A stretch of 64,000 nucleotides of DNA from UBA5429 sp942493315. Its GTDB lineage: Bacteria; Bacteroidota; Bacteroidia; Bacteroidales; WCHB1-69. The stretch lies in NCBI GenBank assembly GCA_942493315.1, contig OW818690.1, forward strand, positions 2,108,001-2,172,000, given 5' to 3'. The translations under genes and the position numbers were made by a program. Below, one piece after another: positions 61,245 to 64,000 of this stretch. Under the pieces are notes generated by a model. It ran no database searches. It worked only from the letters and a program-made list of their open reading frames with translations, and was not told where the DNA came from. Position 1 is the stretch's first letter; the number at the start of each line of letters is the position of its first letter.

Positions 61245-62023
61245 AACGTTATTTTTTTCATCATATTTCTTAATTCATCAATTGTCGGTTCTTTTCCATT
61301 AATTTTTCTGTGAAGCATAGCATGACAATTCGGACAAATTGGTATTAAATCTTTTTTAAAATCAATCTTATAATTTTCTGCTATCTGATGAATCGGAACT
61401 AAATGATGAATATGAATAAAATCATTTCCTATTTCACCATACAATGCTTTAAAGTTTAGTCCGCAAATTTCACAATCTAAGCCATGATGTTTTATAGCAT
61501 TTTCTCTAGCCTTAGAACTTCGTTCATATTTATTTACAATCACAGTTTTTTTTGCTCCTTCGTATTCGACTGAAGATTCAGACACTATTTCAGGAAAAAA
61601 GTCCGTTTGGTTGTTATCTGTAAAGTATGTTTCTAGATATTTTAATAAGTGAACATCTTTAATCTTTATTGGTCCTTGCGGTGCAGCAAGTAACCCATTA
61701 AGCTTTAGATTATCAAGTCTCATATGAATATTTGAAACTTGTTCTAATAACTTCAAAGTTATGAATTTTCCGCCCAGTGATTTTTGGTATTCGTCTATAT
61801 CAATCCAATATTCTTTGTCATCTCTAATTTGTGAAAAATCCAAATTGATACGTTCCACAATACATTTATACTGTAACATCATAATAGGGCTTGTACAGTA
61901 TATATAAACTGTATCTCCAACTTTATATTTTGTATTACCTTGCCGCCAATCAATTGAACCATAATGTTCAAAAGAGCTAGAGTGGTCATACAACTTAGAA
62001 TTTGCCGAAATTATCCAATTCAT
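61229..62023 (-). CDS. EVE-domain HNH endonuclease
   Basis: A 264-residue protein. The N-terminal ~130 residues look like an EVE domain (MNWIISANSKLYDHSSSF, YKVGDTVYIYCTSPIMMLQY, MRLDNLKLNGLLAAPQGP), a fold that binds modified bases. The C-terminal HNH nuclease has CEICGLNFKALYG, HIHHLVPIHQI and LIPICPNCHAMLHRK. EVE-HNH proteins are predicted type IV-like restriction enzymes against modified phage DNA. It shares a cassette with a second HNH protein 10 bp upstream. Its last residues (LPNKR-stop) are encoded by attC. Confidence 0.88.
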   Translation of the reverse strand: MNWIISANSKLYDHSSSFEHYGSIDWRQGNTKYKVGDTVYIYCTSPIMMLQYKCIVERINLDFSQIRDDKEYWIDIDEYQKSLGGKFITLKLLEQVSNIHMRLDNLKLNGLLAAPQGPIKIKDVHLLKYLETYFTDNNQTDFFPEIVSESSVEYEGAKKTVIVNKYERSSKARENAIKHHGLDCEICGLNFKALYGEIGNDFIHIHHLVPIHQIAENYKIDFKKDLIPICPNCHAMLHRKINGKEPTIDELRNMMKKITLPNKR

Positions 62024-62033
62024 AATTATTCAG

Positions 62034-62363
62034 TTAGTTAATATTCAATCTAGGAGGATTATCAAGAGCATTTTTAACAATTTGAGCAACTGTTTCTTTT
62101 GATATTCCTTTTGTCTTACAGTATTTTCCATTAAGCCAATCCTCAAGTAGTTTAGCTCCCTTACTTGCATTGCATGATACACAACATAACGCAATATTAT
62201 CAATGGTTGAAATCCGAATATCATTGACGATATGCTCCCATGATGGTTTCGTCTTTCTTGATTCGTGATTGATTGAAAAAGCAACTCCACAATAAATGCA
62301 AATCAAGTCTCTTTTTAAGACAAATTCTTCCACTGTTGTCGGGATTTTCCATTTATTTGCCAT
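62034..62363 (-). CDS. Small HNH endonuclease
   Basis: A 109-residue protein starting MANKWKIPTTVEEF. The zinc-binding HNH core is CIYCGVAFSI, followed by SWEHIVNDIR (the first catalytic H) and NIALCCVSCNASKGAK. It is probably a DNA nuclease or part of a restriction pair with the EVE-HNH gene just downstream. An in-frame extension to 62402 would begin in attC and is rejected. The cassette has 10-bp-perfect boundaries, so it is a recent arrival. Confidence 0.88.
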   Translation of the reverse strand: MANKWKIPTTVEEFVLKRDLICIYCGVAFSINHESRKTKPSWEHIVNDIRISTIDNIALCCVSCNASKGAKLLEDWLNGKYCKTKGISKETVAQIVKNALDNPPRLNIN

Positions 62364-62389
62364 GAGTGAGTGTCGTTTTTTATAATGTT

Positions 62390-62512
62390 GCCTAACGTTC
62401 AACGCTAAAACTAGGTGGGCTTTCGCGTCGATTCGCCAGCGAGTGTTAGTTTATTTTTTTATTTTTTTTTGTCACGTGGAGAATGCCCACTTAGTTTTAG
62501 CGTTTGTTACCT
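62390..62512 (-). other. attC site (type 1, canonical)
   Basis: gcctaacgttcaacgctaaa.., GTGGGC, TTTCGCGTCGATTCGCCAGC, GTCACGTGG, GCCCACTTAGTTTTAGCGTTTGTTACC. The right end gttacctgcc is the exact reverse complement of ggcaggtaac at 63260-63269, the start of this cassette. Confidence 0.93.
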
Positions 62513-63250
62513 GCCGTTTTTATTTATTTTTTCTATCCATTTTTCTTCGAATCCTTCATTATTCAAGTCAGTTTGAAATTCAGAATAAATGTGTTTAAAC
62601 CAAAATCTTTCTTGTTTATCTGTTTTAAACTCTTCAAAGTCTCCATTTTTGGTCTGACTGTACAATACGTATTCAGTAGTGTCAATTCCTTGTGCATTTC
62701 TGCCATAGAACGTTTTGCTTAAATAATCTGGTCGGTCGTCAGAGTTGAAGTCGTAAAGTTGAAATTCAAATCCTGTCCGAAAGCGACCAAAATAGGTCTG
62801 TTTTCCTGTCTTTAAGTCGTAAATGATTTGATAATTAACTCCACACCCAAGTCCCGTACAAGGAGTATATGTCAAAACGAATCCAATCAAAGACTCAGGT
62901 TCATAAAGAATTACTTGCTGTAAATAATTCGCAAAATTTACACTGTCAATACCCGAGTCCCAAACTGCATTTGAAGTCACTTTGCTTGAAGTCGTAATTG
63001 TCTGTCCATCTATTGTAATTTCAATCCCTTTATCTAATTTTCTCCAATTAATTTTATGCTTTAATAGGTCAAGTTCATTTTTATCTAGATTCTCAATTAA
63101 CAAAGTTGGTTCGATTGCTTTTGTCTTTAAATATTCTTCAATCATTTGACCATAATCAACCTTTTCAGTTGCATTGTTTGTCTTTATAGTCGCTGAAATG
63201 CAACTAATAAAGATTGTCAGAACTGTCAATATTTTAATCGTCTGTTTCAT
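62507..63250 (-). CDS. Secreted protein of unknown function in a cassette
   Basis: A 247-residue protein with a signal/lipoprotein-like N-terminus (ILTVLTIFISCISATIK). The mature part (IEEYLKTKAIEPTLLIENLDKNELDLLKHKINW; GLGCGVNYQIIYDLKTGKQTYFGRFRTG; LYDFNSDDRPDYLSKTFYG, an FG-GAP-like loop) suggests an exported protein. No family is assigned. Its TAA stop lies in the attC end (GGTAAC). Its start is only 13 bp from the upstream attC boundary. Confidence 0.72.
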   Translation of the reverse strand: MKQTIKILTVLTIFISCISATIKTNNATEKVDYGQMIEEYLKTKAIEPTLLIENLDKNELDLLKHKINWRKLDKGIEITIDGQTITTSSKVTSNAVWDSGIDSVNFANYLQQVILYEPESLIGFVLTYTPCTGLGCGVNYQIIYDLKTGKQTYFGRFRTGFEFQLYDFNSDDRPDYLSKTFYGRNAQGIDTTEYVLYSQTKNGDFEEFKTDKQERFWFKHIYSEFQTDLNNEGFEEKWIEKINKNGR

Positions 63251-63262
63251 TTTTCAAATGGC

Positions 63263-63388
63263 AGGTAACGTTCAGCGCTAAAACTTGGTGGGCTTTCGCG
63301 TCGATTCGCCAGCGAGTGTTAGTTTGTTTTTTTATTTTTTTGTTGTCTACGTGGAGAATGCCCACTTAGTTTTAGCGTTTGTTAGGGT
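63263..63388 (-). other. attC site (type 1, canonical; rightmost in the window)
   Basis: ggtaacgttcagcgctaaaa.., GTGGGC, TTTCGCGTCGATTCGCCAGC, TTGTTGTCTACGTGG, GCCCACTTAGTTTTAGCGTTTGTTAGGG. It belongs to the partial gene that runs off the right edge, so the array continues beyond 64000. Confidence 0.92.
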
Positions 63389-63393
63389 GCTTT

Positions 63394-64000
63394 TTATTTT
63401 CTTTTTATTGCAAAAACAATCACTGATTTAGGTAAAATTTTAATAATTGTTTCTTTTCCTTTTAATTTATCAATGTTGTTTGGTTCTTTAATATTTTCAG
63501 TAGTTAATAAATATTTCCAATTGCTTAATGCAATTTCCTTTTCTATTGTAATGATTAAATATTCTACAGTTGGCTCTGTCTTGTATGTGTATTTTAAACC
63601 ATTAATTATTAAGTCACAAGCACCGTCAATTGCGGATAATTCAAACCACTGTCCATTCATTTTAATACTAATTCCATTTGCCAATCCATAAGTTTCGTAT
63701 TTAATTTCTGTCTTACCGCTTGTAGTTTTTCCATAGTAAATTTTAGTGCTAACATCATAAATTTCATTAGAATCGATTTCAATTTGTAAAGATCCGAAAC
63801 TGCCTTGAAAATCAAGTATTACTTCACTTCCATTCCAATTTTTAATAATCAGTACTCCATTTGTGGTTCCCTCAAACTCGCCAGTTTCATAATTTTGGAA
63901 AATTGAATTAAATACTTTTCCATCAATAAAACTTTCATCTATTTGTCCAAATGAAACTTGTAAAAAACAAACTGTTAAAAAAGTTACTAAAAATTTTGTC
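63394..64000 (-). CDS. Secreted protein, partial at the window edge
   Basis: The minus-strand frame is open from the edge: the visible start is TKFLVTFLTVCFLQVSFGQ (the middle of a signal peptide lacking only the first one to three residues), followed by IDESFIDGKVFNSIFQNYETGE and about 180 further residues to the stop at 63394. No family is recognised. It is the next cassette of the array, 6 bp from its attC. A shorter frame starting at 63684 would cut the protein in half and is not the natural start. Confidence 0.75.
   Translation of the reverse strand, partial: TKFLVTFLTVCFLQVSFGQIDESFIDGKVFNSIFQNYETGEFEGTTNGVLIIKNWNGSEVILDFQGSFGSLQIEIDSNEIYDVSTKIYYGKTTSGKTEIKYETYGLANGISIKMNGQWFELSAIDGACDLIINGLKYTYKTEPTVEYLIITIEKEIALSNWKYLLTTENIKEPNNIDKLKGKETIIKILPKSVIVFAIKRK

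Noticed and set aside
48505..63388. The regular repeats could be a CRISPR array or a transposon array.
   Set aside because: The units are ~120-140 bp with gene-sized intervals, not 25-45-bp repeats with short spacers. There is no transposase, and the boundary pairing follows the integron rule.
1..64000. tRNA, rRNA, riboswitch or CRISPR features.
   Set aside because: I looked for their typical motifs and stems by eye and saw none; a covariance search would be needed to exclude short ones.

Overview
The window looks like a chromosome segment of a low-GC, probably uncultured member of the Bacteroidota. The signs are promoters of the Bacteroidota type (TAnnTTTG, mostly TATATTTG, with an upstream TTTG in the best case), many lipoproteins and SPI-type secreted proteins, weak Shine-Dalgarno signals, a 1.9-kb-residue FG-GAP surface protein with a type IX secretion (T9SS) sorting tail, and long gene-free stretches of short degenerate repeats. 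I see no rRNA, tRNA, CRISPR array, transposase or integrase gene.

Layout. (1) 0.7-7.3 kb: a Fic protein, then a complete 2-oxoacid dehydrogenase operon on the minus strand (E1 alpha, E1 beta, E2, E3, short lipoate ligase). (2) 7.3-11.3 kb: a large inverted repeat, a MazF-type toxin-antitoxin pair, a lipoprotein, and a small membrane/zinc-ribbon pair of which one gene carries a nonsense codon. (3) 11.3-14.1 kb: two isolated integron-type cassettes (a RhuM-like protein and a Ser/Thr kinase), each followed by an attC-like site. (4) 14.5-34 kb: an ORF6N protein, two sensor kinases, the giant T9SS protein, TPR and beta-barrel proteins and other housekeeping or secreted genes, separated by dispersed palindromic and heptameric repeats. 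(5) 34-48.5 kb: mostly secreted or membrane proteins of unknown function, with partial gene duplications and three copies of a composite intergenic repeat. (6) 48.5-64 kb: an integron gene-cassette array. All genes are on the minus strand and are separated by about 120-140-bp sites with attC architecture: RYYYAAC/GTTRRRY ends, unpaired spacer, long stem and AT-rich loop.

The cassette array is the main discovery. At several junctions the outer end of a cassette's own attC is the exact reverse complement of the core at the start of that cassette for 9-10 bp, which is the signature of integrase-mediated circularisation and insertion. Sites on the right (57-63.4 kb) are nearly identical and intact, while those on the left are truncated or divergent and lie among pseudogenes. 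I infer that the array is read right to left and that the integrase and attI, if they still exist, lie beyond position 64000. Cargo includes an EVE-HNH plus HNH pair, a DUF1016 PD-(D/E)XK nuclease, an Imm5-like immunity protein, a WG-repeat protein, HEAT-like proteins, GNATs, YD-repeat secreted proteins and many orphans.

A second theme is intergenic DNA built from short tandem units of strikingly constant length (7 bp, often 14) but unrelated sequence, mixed with dispersed palindromes. One structured repeat present twice shows compensatory base changes in its stem.
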